A stretch of 64,000 nucleotides of DNA. It comes from JBAJNN01 sp036881905. GTDB taxonomy: Bacteria > Pseudomonadota > Alphaproteobacteria > Rhizobiales > Im1. The DNA lies in NCBI GenBank assembly GCA_036881905.1, contig JBAJNN010000002.1, positions 62,001-126,000 of the forward strand. The letters run 5' to 3'. The translations under genes were made by a program, and so were the position numbers. The notes under the pieces were generated by a model that was given only the letters and a program-made list of their open reading frames with translations, was not told the DNA's origin and made no database searches. Each line of letters opens with the position of its first letter. Positions within the stretch are counted from its first letter, which is position 1. Shown in pieces: positions 8,042 to 17,389 of this stretch.

Positions 8042-9538
8042 ATGATGGACAAGGCGATGAACCAGTCGAACCGAGAAACCCGAAAATCTAGACTGATCGG
8101 AGGAGCTACCGGCGATTGGGAAGTCGTGATCGGCATGGAAGTCCATGCCCAGATTGCCTCCAACGCCAAATTGTTCTCGGGCGCGGCGACGGCATTCGGC
8201 GCGAAGCCGAACGTTCAGGTGTCGCTGGTTGACGCCGCCATGCCGGGCATGCTGCCCGTGATCAACCGCTATTGCGTGGAACAGGCGGTGCGCACCGGGC
8301 TTGGGCTTGGCGCGCAAATCAATCTCCATTCGGTGTTTGATCGCAAACATTATTTTTATCCCGACCTGCCGCAGGGCTATCAGATTTCACAATATAAACA
8401 GCCGGTGGTAGGGGAGGGCAGGGTGTTGCTGGACATAGAAGATGGCGAGAGCATCGCGGTCGGTATCGAGCGACTGCATCTGGAACAGGATGCGGGCAAG
8501 TCCCTGCATGATCACAATCCGGCGCTGTCTTTGGTCGATTTGAATCGGGCGGGCGTTGCGCTGATGGAAATCGTCTCCAAGCCGGATATGTGCTGTGCCG
8601 AGGAGGCGAAAGCCTATATCGCCAAGCTGAGGACGATTCTACGCTATCTCGACACTTGTGACGGCGATATGGACCGGGGCTGCCTGCGCGCCGACATCAA
8701 CGTGTCGGTAAGACGCCCGGGCGAGGCGTTGGGCACGCGCTGCGAGATCAAAAACGTCAATTCCATTCGCTTCATCGGTCAGGCTATCGACTATGAGGCC
8801 CACCGCCAGATCGCTCTGTTGGAAGATGGCGGCACGGTGATCCAGCAAACCCGTCTGTTCGATCCGCGAAAGGGCGAGACCCGCTCCATGCGCGGCAAGG
8901 AGGAAGCCCATGATTATCGCTATTTCCCCGATCCCGATCTGCCGCCGCTGATTCTTGATGAGGCGTGGGTCGCGGAGATCAGGGCCGGTCTGCCAGAACT
9001 CCCCGACGACAAGAAGAAACGCTTTATGAATGATTATGACCTGTCGTCATATGATGCGGGTATTTTGGTCGCCGATCGCGCCGTGGCTGATTATTTCGAG
9101 GCGGTGGCACAAGGGCGCGACGCCAAAATGGCGGTCAATTGGGTGATGGGCGATCTGGCCGGTCTGGCCAATGCCGGGGGCGTTGCGATCGATGCGGCTG
9201 GCGTATCGCCGTCTCGGCTCGGCCGACTTCTCGATCTTGTCGGTGATGGCACCATTTCCGGCAAGATTGCCAAGGAGGTTTTGGAGATTATCATGACCGA
9301 GGGCGGCGATCCGGCCGAAATCGTCGAGACGAGGGGGCTGAAACAGGTCACCGACACCGCCGCGATCGAAGCTGTCGTCGATGATATTATCGCCGCCAAT
9401 CCGGACCGGGCCGAGCAAGTCAAGGCCAAGCCTAAAATGATCGGCTGGTTTGTCGGGCAGGTGATGAAGGCAACCGATGGCAAGGCCAATCCGCAGGCCG
9501 CCAACACGATCCTCGAGCGCAGGCTGGGTCTCGGCTGA
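8042..9538 (+). CDS. gatB: Aspartyl/glutamyl-tRNA amidotransferase subunit B
   Basis: About 498 residues. Family marks are WEVVIGMEVHAQI near the start, the FDRKHYFYPDLPQGYQISQY signature, DLNRAGVALMEIVSKPD, the RCEIKNVNS stretch and a YqeY-like C-terminal tail (KVGD-like region ending ANTILERRLG). GatB binds the mischarged tRNA, activates the carboxylate with ATP and transfers ammonia from GatA. Start is uncertain: ATG 8042 or ATG 8057 (AAGG just upstream) are both possible; the core motif begins about 23 codons later. It completes a C-A-(CM)-B operon. Confidence 0.96.
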   Translation: MMDKAMNQSNRETRKSRLIGGATGDWEVVIGMEVHAQIASNAKLFSGAATAFGAKPNVQVSLVDAAMPGMLPVINRYCVEQAVRTGLGLGAQINLHSVFDRKHYFYPDLPQGYQISQYKQPVVGEGRVLLDIEDGESIAVGIERLHLEQDAGKSLHDHNPALSLVDLNRAGVALMEIVSKPDMCCAEEAKAYIAKLRTILRYLDTCDGDMDRGCLRADINVSVRRPGEALGTRCEIKNVNSIRFIGQAIDYEAHRQIALLEDGGTVIQQTRLFDPRKGETRSMRGKEEAHDYRYFPDPDLPPLILDEAWVAEIRAGLPELPDDKKKRFMNDYDLSSYDAGILVADRAVADYFEAVAQGRDAKMAVNWVMGDLAGLANAGGVAIDAAGVSPSRLGRLLDLVGDGTISGKIAKEVLEIIMTEGGDPAEIVETRGLKQVTDTAAIEAVVDDIIAANPDRAEQVKAKPKMIGWFVGQVMKATDGKANPQAANTILERRLGLG

Positions 9539-9658
9539 TCGTTGCGAGGAACTGGGCCGCCCGCGTCCGAGCATCGCCGTTCGGGCCTCGCGCTCGTTGC
9601 TTAATCGTTCCGGGACAGTCCGGCAGGCAACTGACCTGTGTCGCCATTCTTACGGTAA

Positions 9659-10414
9659 TCAATGTCGGGGCTTATCCATGGTTTCGCCGAGATAGGCCTG
9701 CACGATCGCTTCATCTTGTCTCAACCTTGCCGCATCGCCCCCCATGGCAAGTCGGCCACCTTCGAGCACATAGCCGTAATGAGCCAGTTTGAGCGCCAGA
9801 TGCGCGTTCTGCTCGACAAGAACGATGGTCGCCGCCTCCTGCTCATTCAGTCGTTTGACGATTCTCATCGTCTCCACAACCAGCTTTGGCGCTAGCCCCA
9901 TGGACGGTTCATCGAGAAGCAAAATTTCAGGCCCCTGCATCAAGGCGCGGCCGATCGCCAGCATCTGTTGCTCGCCCCCCGAAAGCAACGAGCTTTCCCG
10001 GCGCCGAAGCTCTCTCAGAATCGGAAATAAGCGGAAAACCTCGGCCATGCGCTCCCGCTTAAGCGCCGCATCCGCCACGCTGAAGGCTCCCAGCTCAAGA
10101 TTTTCCCTGACCGAAAGCCCGCGCAGGATGTGACGCCCCTCAGGCACATGCACCACACCAAGTCTGGCAATCTCATCGGCGCGCAAGCCGGTTATATCCC
10201 TCCCATCGAGCATGACCCTGCCGGAACGCGCCCGCACCAGCCCCGAAATGGTCTTAAGCGTTGTCGTCTTGCCGGCGCCATTGGCCCCTAAAAGGGCGAC
10301 AATCTGTCCCCGTCCGACCTCAAGATCGATCCCGTCAAGGGCGCGAATGCGGCCATAAGCGGCCTCGACCGCGGACAGTTTCAGGACGATGTCGTTTTGC
10401 CCATTAACGTTCAC
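9659..10414 (-). CDS. livF: Branched-chain-type amino acid ABC importer, ATPase LivF
   Basis: 251 residues. Walker A GANGAGKTT, signature LSGGEQQMLAIGRAL, Walker B ILLLDEPSMGL. The PEGRHI and SVRENLELGA elements are typical of LivF. It is one of the two ATPases of the hydrophobic-amino-acid (HAAT) importer whose other genes lie immediately upstream on the same strand. It starts within the end of livG (ATGA overlap at 10411-10414), so the two ATPases are translationally coupled. The substrate is probably a branched-chain amino acid or a related amide or aromatic, not resolvable from the ATPase. Confidence 0.93.
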   Translation of the reverse strand: MNVNGQNDIVLKLSAVEAAYGRIRALDGIDLEVGRGQIVALLGANGAGKTTTLKTISGLVRARSGRVMLDGRDITGLRADEIARLGVVHVPEGRHILRGLSVRENLELGAFSVADAALKRERMAEVFRLFPILRELRRRESSLLSGGEQQMLAIGRALMQGPEILLLDEPSMGLAPKLVVETMRIVKRLNEQEAATIVLVEQNAHLALKLAHYGYVLEGGRLAMGGDAARLRQDEAIVQAYLGETMDKPRH

Positions 10415-11199
10415 AACGCCATCTCCTCGCCGGCTTCGCCTAGATAAGCTTCGATCACGCGTGGGTTTTCCTGAATATCTTCCGGGGTTCCCTCGGCGAT
10501 CATCTCCCCGTGGTCAAGGACGCTGATCCGCTCGGAAACGTCCATCACCAAGGCGGTATTATGCTCGATCAACAACACCGATATGCCGATTTCATCGCGA
10601 ATTCGCCTGATCAATGTTATCAATTCGTCCTTCTCAGCCGTATTGAGCCCCGCCGCCGGTTCATCCAGCAGCAGGAGTTGCGGTTTCGTGGCCAGCGCGC
10701 GGGCGATTTCCACCCGTCTCTGTTCGCCATAGGCCAGTGTTGTCGCCCTGCGGTTCCACTCCGCCTCGGCAACGCCCGCGAACGCCAGGCAATGTTTGGT
10801 AAAATCGGCAATTTCGCGTTCTTCGGCCTGTTGCGCGGCTGTGGCGAAAATCGCCGCAAGCGCGCCGGCTTCCGAACGGCAATGCATGCCGGACATGACA
10901 TTTTCAAGCACCGTCATTTCACGAAACAGCCGCAGATTCTGGAACGTGCGTGCAATTCCCAATGCCGCTATAACGTGCGGCTTCCGGCCGATCATATCAT
11001 GGCCGTCAAAGCTGATCGTACCCCTTTGCGGCTGGTAAAAGCCGGTCATACAGTTGAACAGCGATGTCTTGCCCGCCCCGTTGGGGCCGATCAGACTGGC
11101 AATGGCATTGCGGGAAACGGTGAAATCAACACAGTTGAGAACTTTATTGCCGGCAAAGGACAGGCTTAAGGCTTCGATGCTTAAAAGCGTGGCGCTCAT
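10411..11199 (-). CDS. livG: Branched-chain-type amino acid ABC importer, ATPase LivG
   Basis: 262 residues. Walker A GPNGAGKTS, LivG-type signature LAYGEQRRVEIARAL, Walker B LLLLDEPAAGLN, and the long insert between Q-loop and signature (IARTFQNLRLF ... NVMSGMHCRSEAGALAA) that distinguishes LivG from LivF. It ends six bases upstream of the livM stop region in operon order and overlaps livF by four bases. Confidence 0.93.
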   Translation of the reverse strand: MSATLLSIEALSLSFAGNKVLNCVDFTVSRNAIASLIGPNGAGKTSLFNCMTGFYQPQRGTISFDGHDMIGRKPHVIAALGIARTFQNLRLFREMTVLENVMSGMHCRSEAGALAAIFATAAQQAEEREIADFTKHCLAFAGVAEAEWNRRATTLAYGEQRRVEIARALATKPQLLLLDEPAAGLNTAEKDELITLIRRIRDEIGISVLLIEHNTALVMDVSERISVLDHGEMIAEGTPEDIQENPRVIEAYLGEAGEEMAL

Positions 11200-11205
11200 T
11201 TCGAC

Positions 11206-12174
11206 CTAAATCCGCCCCGGCCAGATGCCACCGGGGCGGAACAGCATGATCGCCAACAGCCCGATGGCGAAAACCAAAAGGCGTAACTGGCCGATGTCAC
11301 GCAGCAATTCGGGGCCAAGAATGACGATCAGGGCTCCGAGAATGACGCCGGGGATTTTGCCCATGCCGCCGAGAATGACCGCCATGAGAATGATAACCGA
11401 TTGGCTGAAGGAAAAGCTCTGCGGCGAGATCGCACCGAGATTGACCGCAAAGAACGCGCCGCCGATGCTGGCGAAAATCGCGCCGATCACATAGGCTTGC
11501 AATTTGACCGTCGTGCGATTGATGCCCATGGCTTCTGCCACATCCTCATCATGGCGCACATAGAGCCAGGCCCGCCCAAGCCGCGATTTGGCCAATCGCG
11601 TCGAAACGATAACGGCCATGACGGTAAGGACGCAAAACACGTAATAAAAATCGCGCGGAGTGTCGATATGCCAGCCGAAAATCCAAGGTTGTTCAATTCC
11701 GGTGAGCCCCGTGGCCTTTCCGGTGATCGACAGGTTACGGGCGCAAAGCCGCACAATCTCGCCGAAGCCTAAGGTAACGATGGCCAGGTAATCCGAGCGC
11801 AGTCTCAGCGTCGGGCCGCCGATGATCACCCCGGCCAGCGCCGCGTTGAAAACGGCCACCGGCAGAGTCAGCCAGAAATCGACCGTGAAATTTAAGGTCA
11901 GAATGCCGACCGTATAGGCGCCGACGGCAAAAAAGGCCGCATAGCCGAGATCAAGCAAACCGGCATAGCCGACGACGATATTAAGCCCGAGGGCAAGGAT
12001 GATATAGAGCAACGCATTGGTCAAAATCACGATCCCGTAGGAATGCAGGACGAAAGGCGCCAGTGCCATGAACGCCAGAATGATCGCCACGCCGGCCCGG
12101 CGCATGAATGGGGAACAAGGCCCGCGCGAAAACCGTAAAACGAGATGCCCTGCTCTTCTTAAGGCTGTCGCCAT
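11206..12174 (-). CDS. livM: Branched-chain-type amino acid ABC importer, permease LivM
   Basis: 322 residues, about eight to ten membrane segments. The family motif ALGLNIVVGYAGLLDLGYAAFFAVGAY and the later ATLGFGEIVR (VTLGFGEIVRLCARN) and GGMGKIPGVILGA are LivM marks. ATG at 12174 is chosen because it shares one base with the livH stop (TGATG), giving coupled translation; the longer frame upstream lies inside livH. Works with LivH to form the membrane channel. Confidence 0.93.
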   Translation of the reverse strand: MATALRRAGHLVLRFSRGPCSPFMRRAGVAIILAFMALAPFVLHSYGIVILTNALLYIILALGLNIVVGYAGLLDLGYAAFFAVGAYTVGILTLNFTVDFWLTLPVAVFNAALAGVIIGGPTLRLRSDYLAIVTLGFGEIVRLCARNLSITGKATGLTGIEQPWIFGWHIDTPRDFYYVFCVLTVMAVIVSTRLAKSRLGRAWLYVRHDEDVAEAMGINRTTVKLQAYVIGAIFASIGGAFFAVNLGAISPQSFSFSQSVIILMAVILGGMGKIPGVILGALIVILGPELLRDIGQLRLLVFAIGLLAIMLFRPGGIWPGRI

Positions 12175-13088
12175 CACATGCGTTCCTGTTCGGATTTTCC
12201 CAAAATTCCGGTGGGTTTGAACACCAGAACCAGAATAAGTACGGAGAAGGAAAAAACGTCCTTCCATTCGCTGCCGATGCCCGGGATTTGGGTGCCGAAG
12301 GCTTCGAGAAGTCCTAACATCAGCCCGCCCAGCATGGCGCCGGGAATCGAACCGATCCCCCCGATGACCGCCGCGGTAAACGCCTTGATGCCGATCAGAA
12401 ACCCCATGAAATACCAGATGGAACCGTAATAGGCTCCGGCCATGGTGCCCGCGGCTGCGGCAAGGGCGGAGCCGATAAAAAAAGTGACGCCGATGATCGT
12501 CTCGACATTAATCCCCATCAGTCGGCACATATCCTTATCGACCGCCACCGCGCGCATGGCGCGGCCATATCGGGTGTGGGCGACGAAGACCTCAAGTGCA
12601 ATCATTAGCGCCGCGGCGCTCGCGACCAGAATGATCTGATTGTAGGTGATGAAAAGCGTGCCGAGCTCGACCCCGTCGAAGCCGAGATCGGTCCTAAAGG
12701 CGGTGTGTTCGCCGCCGGTCAGTGCCAGAACGGCATTCTGCAATACCAAAGAAACCGCCAGAGCGGTGATTAGAATCGACAGGCGTGGCGCCGAAAGCAT
12801 GGGGTGATAGGCAAGCCGTTCGATAAGAACGCCGAAACACCCGACGGCGAGCATCGACAAAAACATCGCGCAGAAAATACCAATCCAGCCCTCGCCGACA
12901 AGGCTCGATATGGCCGACAGGATCATGAAGCCGACGAAGCCGCCGACCATGTAAATGTCGCCATGAGCGAAATTCAAGAGCTTGATGACCCCGAAAATCA
13001 TGGTATAGCCCAGAGCTGCCAGCGCATAGACCGAGCCGAGAACCAGACCATTGACCAATTGCTGGGCAATGATGTCAGACAGAATCAT
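12174..13088 (-). CDS. livH: Branched-chain-type amino acid ABC importer, permease LivH
   Basis: 304 residues. It begins MILSDIIAQQLVNGLVLGSVYALAALGYTMIFGV followed by KLLNFAHGDIYMVGGF, the LivH signature, and has GGIGSIPGAMLGG near the C-terminus. The ATG at 13088 has a GGGAGGGG ribosome site just upstream; the 90 residues in frame before it are non-coding in character. It follows the binding-protein gene by about 90 bases. Confidence 0.94.
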   Translation of the reverse strand: MILSDIIAQQLVNGLVLGSVYALAALGYTMIFGVIKLLNFAHGDIYMVGGFVGFMILSAISSLVGEGWIGIFCAMFLSMLAVGCFGVLIERLAYHPMLSAPRLSILITALAVSLVLQNAVLALTGGEHTAFRTDLGFDGVELGTLFITYNQIILVASAAALMIALEVFVAHTRYGRAMRAVAVDKDMCRLMGINVETIIGVTFFIGSALAAAAGTMAGAYYGSIWYFMGFLIGIKAFTAAVIGGIGSIPGAMLGGLMLGLLEAFGTQIPGIGSEWKDVFSFSVLILVLVFKPTGILGKSEQERM

Positions 13089-13177
13089 GTCCCCTCCCGG
13101 GGAAAATCTATGAGCCGACGCCGCCCGGTCTCCGCAACTCGCAGGCTTCCGATGAACAATGTGCTGGACAATCGGGC

Positions 13178-14308
13178 CTATTCGCCGACGCTGACCCAGT
13201 GCCCGCCTTTTCCTTCCACAACGATAAAGTTGGAGCGGGCGAGCGTCTTGTCTTTGGTAAAGACTATAGGACCTGTGAGCCATTCCTGCCCGTTGACCGA
13301 GGCCAGCGCCTTGATTATGGCGTCGGGATCGGTCGAACCAGCCTTGTCGATGGCCCATGCCATCAGCTGCATGCCGTCATAGGTCAGCGCCGCAAAGGAC
13401 CCCGGAGCGCTTTTGTATTTGGCCTTGTAGGTCCTGACAAACTGTGCGGCCTTGGGAAGGAGCTCTGCGATGGGTGCGGAAATGCCGAAGACACCTTCCG
13501 CCGCGCCCCCGGCGATATCGAACAGCTTGTCGGAAATCGAACCATCGCAGACGACGATGATTCCCCGGTATCCGGCTTGACGCAGTTGACGGATCAACAA
13601 CGCGCCATCGGCGTAATAGGCGGTCCACCACACTGCATCGGGCTTGGCGCTTTTGATCATGGTGACGATGGCCGAATAGTCCTGTTCGCCTTTGTTGACG
13701 GTCTCGAAAGCAACGACGTCATTGCCCTCCTGCTTCCAGTCCTTGGCGGTCAGATCGCCCAGATCTTGGGAAAAGGCATCACCCTCATTGACGATCGCCA
13801 GCGTATGGGCGCGTTTTTTTTTCAGGAATTTCACGACCTTGGCGGCATGGGCGTCGCCGGTTGAGTTGATCATGACGGCGTTGCCCGGATTGGCGGGAAT
13901 AAGTTTGGTCGAATTCGATGCCGTTATGACAAACGGTATGTCGGCACGCCCATAGACCTTGAGAGTCGGCAGAGTGGCCCCGGAGCAATAACCGCCGATC
14001 ACGCCGACCACATCATGACGAGCCGCCAGCTTGGACGCCGCGTTGACAGCGGCCTGAGGGTCACAAGCCGCATCGGCGATCATCATTTTAATCTTGCGGC
14101 CGAGAACGCCGCCCTCGGCGTTAATCTCTTGCGCCGCGATAGCGGCGGCATTGGCCATCGAAAAGCCGCGAACGGCCGAGGAACCAGTTTGCGGCACCTG
14201 GACGCCGATCAGAATCGAATCGTCGGCCCATGCAACCGAACATGGCGCCAATGCCGCAACTGCGGCGATAAGGAATTTTTTGGTGAACTCACTCCATCCT
14301 TTTCGCAT
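13178..14308 (-). CDS. Branched-chain-type amino acid ABC importer, periplasmic binding protein
   Basis: 376 residues, Leu/Ile/Val-binding (type I periplasmic) fold. A signal peptide (residues 1-28, cleavage around AWA-DD) is followed by ILIGVQVPQTGSSAVRGFSMANAAAIAAQEINAEGGVLGRKI, the usual ligand-site opening, and later GGYCSGATLPT and AYYADGALLIRQL. It is the first gene of a minus-strand run livK-H-M-G-F. Ligand is likely a branched-chain amino acid, but this family also carries amides, aromatics and short-chain acids. Confidence 0.92.
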   Translation of the reverse strand: MRKGWSEFTKKFLIAAVAALAPCSVAWADDSILIGVQVPQTGSSAVRGFSMANAAAIAAQEINAEGGVLGRKIKMMIADAACDPQAAVNAASKLAARHDVVGVIGGYCSGATLPTLKVYGRADIPFVITASNSTKLIPANPGNAVMINSTGDAHAAKVVKFLKKKRAHTLAIVNEGDAFSQDLGDLTAKDWKQEGNDVVAFETVNKGEQDYSAIVTMIKSAKPDAVWWTAYYADGALLIRQLRQAGYRGIIVVCDGSISDKLFDIAGGAAEGVFGISAPIAELLPKAAQFVRTYKAKYKSAPGSFAALTYDGMQLMAWAIDKAGSTDPDAIIKALASVNGQEWLTGPIVFTKDKTLARSNFIVVEGKGGHWVSVGE

Positions 14309-14762
14309 TTTACGTCTCCCGCTCTTAAGTTTGTTACCCCGATTTCCCCATATGCCCTACCGGGCCGTCATCATCGCTATGATCCTTCGACGAACGAATA
14401 AGGCTCGATAACCCATACTACGGATAAAAAGTCATTCCGCAAGCTTATGACCCGCCGTTTCACTGGTCAACTCATATAATGATTTTTTGGGGTCCGCGAT
14501 GTGGAAAACTGAGGGTTGAGGATATTTTGACGCTCAATGAAGTCTCGGGGTGGTGGAAAAACGCGCGGTTCGCGAACCGCGCGGACGATGGCATGTTTTT
14601 TAAGATCATGACGTTGACAGGCTTTGCGGAATCGACCAAACAGCACAGGGTGTCCGCTTATCCGATCGGCATTGGGATGGACCCCCAGTTCCTCTCCCCA
14701 GAACCCTCAGGATAGTGGACAATTATGTGTCAACGGAAAAATCTTAAAAGAGTGCCGACCAC
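14309..14762. other. Intergenic region between divergent transporter genes
   Basis: 454 bases between the livK-type gene (minus) and the YejF-type gene (plus), so it should carry two divergent promoters. A 78-codon frame at 14479-14715 has no recognisable protein and is not called. The notable element is a 22-base perfect palindrome, listed separately. Confidence 0.4.
14562..14583. repeat. 22-base perfect palindrome in a divergent intergenic region
   Basis: The half-site CGCGCGGTTCG at 14562-14572 is followed without spacer by its exact reverse complement at 14573-14583. With no loop it is more likely a dimeric protein-binding site or cruciform-prone sequence than a terminator. It lies about 180 bases before the YejF-type start and 250 before the livK-type start. 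Confidence 0.75.
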
Positions 14763-16391
14763 GTGGAACAAAAAGCGCAAACCCAACACGCCGTTCTAGC
14801 CGTTCGTGGCCTGAATGTTTGTTTCGGTACCCTTGATGGCGAGGTTCATGCCGTCAAATCCGTCGATCTCGACGTGGGAGAGGGAGAAAACGTCGCCATA
14901 GTCGGCAAATCCGGCTCGGGCAAGAGCCAGATCATTCTGGCCACCATGGGAATTTTGGCCGCGAACGGACACGCAACCGGCTCTGTGCGTTTTCGCGGAG
15001 AAGAGCTTCTCGGCCTTTCGAAACGCATGCTCAACCACTATCGCGGCAAGCGGATTGCCATGATCTTCCAAGAGCCCATGACCTCGCTCGACCCGCTCTA
15101 TACCGTCGGTTGCCAAATCGGCGAAACGCTTACATTTCACAGCACGCTCAGACGGCGGGAGATCCGCGGGCGGGTGCTCGAATTGCTTGGTCTCGCGCGG
15201 CTTCGCGACCCTCAGCGAATTGCGCGCTCCTACCCGCATGAACTCTCCGGCGGGCAGCGTCAGCGGGCGATGATCGCCATGGCGCTTGCCAATGAGCCGG
15301 ATATCCTGATCGCCGATGAACCGACAACTGCGCTCGACGTCACCATTCAGGCGGAAATTCTGGCCCTTCTGGCCGATCTGCAAAACCGCTTAGGCATGTC
15401 GATCCTGTTCATCACCCACGATCTTGGGATCGTGCGCGAATTTGCCGATCGGGTTTATGTCATGGCCGAGGGCGAGATGGTGGAAACTGGCCGAACCCAA
15501 CGCCTGTTCGACGCCCCGCGCGAGGCCTATACCAAAATGCTTCTGGCCGCCGAACCGGAAGGCCGCAAGGCGCCGCCGCCGGCTTTAGCGCCGATCCTGC
15601 TCCAGGGTTGCGATGTGCGTGTGACTTACCGCCGGGGCGGCGGGTTCCTGAGAAATCCACGCCATGAACTCAGGGCCATTGACGGGATCAGCATCACCTT
15701 GCGCAAGGGTCAGACCATCGGCGTCGTCGGCGAGTCCGGATCGGGGAAATCCACACTTGGCCGCGCCCTCTTGCGGCTTGTCAGATCCAACGGACGAATT
15801 ATCTATGCTGGCCGGCGTATAGAAGGGTTTGACCGCGACGCCATGCGCCCCTTGCGCCGTCAGATGCAAATCGTCTTTCAGGATCCCTTCGGTTCGCTCT
15901 CGCCGCGCATGACCGTCGGCGAAATCGTAGCCGAGGGGCTCACTGTCCACGAGCCGCAATTACGGCCGAGCCAGCGGGTCGAGCGGGTCGTGGAGGCTTT
16001 GGCGAAAGTTCAGCTCGATCCGGCCTTGCGCAATCGTTATCCGCATGAGTTTTCCGGCGGCCAGCGCCAGCGTATCGCGATCGCCCGTGCCATGATTCTT
16101 AAACCCGATCTCGTCGTGCTTGATGAACCGACCTCCGCCCTCGACCGCTTGGTGCAGAAACACATCGTTGAACTTCTGCGCGACATTCAGGCCGAGAATG
16201 ACCTTTCTTATATTTTCATCAGCCATGATCTCGCCGTCGTGCGCGCCATGGCCGATTATATCATCGTCATGAGGCTTGGGAGTGTGGTGGAGGAAGGCAG
16301 CGTCGGGCAGATTTTCGATCACCCTCGCGAATCCTACACGCGCGAGTTAATTGCGGCCACCCTCAATCCGGCGGGTCATGCTGTCAAGTAG
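14763..16391 (+). CDS. yejF: Fused dual ATPase of a peptide ABC importer (YejF-like)
   Basis: 542 residues with two complete ABC cassettes in one chain, the layout of YejF. Cassette 1: Walker A GKSGSGKS, signature LSGGQRQRAMIAMAL, Walker B LIADEPTTALD. Cassette 2: GESGSGKST, signature FSGGQRQRIAIARAM, Walker B VVLDEPTSALD. Each is followed by the FISHDL/FITHDL switch His. The GTG start at 14763 is the only reasonable start before the first cassette. YejABEF imports oligopeptides such as microcin C. Here the ATPase stands alone: a YejA-type binding protein is 20 kb away at 36797-38728 and no YejB/YejE permease is in the window. Confidence 0.88.
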   Translation: MEQKAQTQHAVLAVRGLNVCFGTLDGEVHAVKSVDLDVGEGENVAIVGKSGSGKSQIILATMGILAANGHATGSVRFRGEELLGLSKRMLNHYRGKRIAMIFQEPMTSLDPLYTVGCQIGETLTFHSTLRRREIRGRVLELLGLARLRDPQRIARSYPHELSGGQRQRAMIAMALANEPDILIADEPTTALDVTIQAEILALLADLQNRLGMSILFITHDLGIVREFADRVYVMAEGEMVETGRTQRLFDAPREAYTKMLLAAEPEGRKAPPPALAPILLQGCDVRVTYRRGGGFLRNPRHELRAIDGISITLRKGQTIGVVGESGSGKSTLGRALLRLVRSNGRIIYAGRRIEGFDRDAMRPLRRQMQIVFQDPFGSLSPRMTVGEIVAEGLTVHEPQLRPSQRVERVVEALAKVQLDPALRNRYPHEFSGGQRQRIAIARAMILKPDLVVLDEPTSALDRLVQKHIVELLRDIQAENDLSYIFISHDLAVVRAMADYIIVMRLGSVVEEGSVGQIFDHPRESYTRELIAATLNPAGHAVK

Positions 16392-16437
16392 GCGATAAGG
16401 CAGGGGGATCCGAAGAGCCGGCTCCGGCCTCTGTGGC

Positions 16438-16669
16438 CCAGAGCATAATCCGAGCCGCAAGCGAGGAGCCAAGGATCGATAAGATTATGCGGCTAGGGGA
16501 GAGCATAATCCGAGCCGCAAGCGAGGAGCCAAGGATCGACAAGATTATGCGGCTAGGGGAGAGCATAATCCGAGCCGCAAGCGAGGAGCCAAGGATCGAC
16601 AAGATTATGCGACCACGATAGAGACTTAAGAGTGTCGGTTCGGTTCAATCAGATCGAGCGGCGCTCTAA
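16438..16669. repeat. Bipartite palindromic repeat, copy C, with first module triplicated
   Basis: The first module (GAGCATAATCCGAGCC ... AAGATTATGCG) occurs three times head to tail with an exact 60-base period (16441-16500, 16501-16560, 16561-about 16618); copies differ at one base in the first. A single second module follows (TTAAGAGTGTCGGTT ... GAGCGGCGCTCTAAG, to 16669). It separates the yejF-type gene from the O-methyltransferase gene. It is the same family as 1199-1302 and 4196-4298. Confidence 0.92.
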
Positions 16670-16689
16670 GTCAACAGAGTTTAAGGCCC

Positions 16690-17373
16690 ATGAACCAGCG
16701 ACAATGGACAGAAGTCGACCGCTATATCGCCGATTGCTTTTTCAAGGCCGATCCAGCGTTGGATCATGCGCTCAAAACCAGTGCGCAGGCCGGTTTGCCG
16801 GCAATCAATGTCGCGCCCAATCAGGCTAAATTTCTCCATCTCCTTGCGCGCATTCAAGGCGCCCACAAAATTCTCGAGATCGGAACGCTTGGCGGCTACA
16901 GCACCATCTGGCTTGCCCGCGCATTGACGCCCGGCGGCAGGCTAATCACATTGGAAATCGATCCTGAACATGGCGATGTCGCGCGCGCCAATATTGCGCG
17001 GGCCGGGCTTGGCGACGTTGTCGATATAAGAATTGGCCACGCGCTCGACACCTTGCCCGAACTCGTTGAACAGGGAGAGGGACCTTTCGATATGATATTC
17101 ATTGATGCCGACAAGCGTTCCAATCCGGATTATTTCGCCGGGGCGCTCAAACTATCCCGACCGGGCAGCGTCATCGTCATCGACAATGTCATACGCAAGG
17201 GCGCGGTGACCGATCCCGACAGTACCGACCCCGATGTCATCGGGGTTCGTCGGCTTAATAAACGCATGGCCCTGGAACTGAATATTTGCGCGACTTCCAT
17301 TCAAACGGTCGGTGCCAAGGGATATGACGGTCTGACGATCGCTTTGGTCACCGATACGAGTCAGTCATCCTGA
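16690..17373 (+). CDS. Class I SAM-dependent O-methyltransferase (caffeoyl-CoA/catechol type)
   Basis: 227 residues. The SAM site ILEIGTLGGYSTIWLARAL is the family motif I, followed by the acidic end of strand 2 (LITLEIDPEH), and the metal-binding loop FDMIFIDADKRSNPDYF with IDADK and the later IDNVIRKGAV. This pattern marks the Mg-dependent Methyltransf_3 group. The substrate is not apparent. It converges with the threonine ammonia-lyase gene, whose stop is 16 bases away. Confidence 0.9.
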   Translation: MNQRQWTEVDRYIADCFFKADPALDHALKTSAQAGLPAINVAPNQAKFLHLLARIQGAHKILEIGTLGGYSTIWLARALTPGGRLITLEIDPEHGDVARANIARAGLGDVVDIRIGHALDTLPELVEQGEGPFDMIFIDADKRSNPDYFAGALKLSRPGSVIVIDNVIRKGAVTDPDSTDPDVIGVRRLNKRMALELNICATSIQTVGAKGYDGLTIALVTDTSQSS

Positions 17374-17389
17374 GGCTGTTTTGAGCCAT

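Noticed and set aside
14479..14715. 78-codon open frame between the two transporter loci
   Set aside because: No recognisable protein, no good ribosome site, and the perfect palindrome lies inside it.
16441..16618. Three near-identical repeats resembling a short CRISPR array
   Set aside because: The units are contiguous with a 60-base period and no unique spacers, and the same module occurs singly at other sites; no cas genes.
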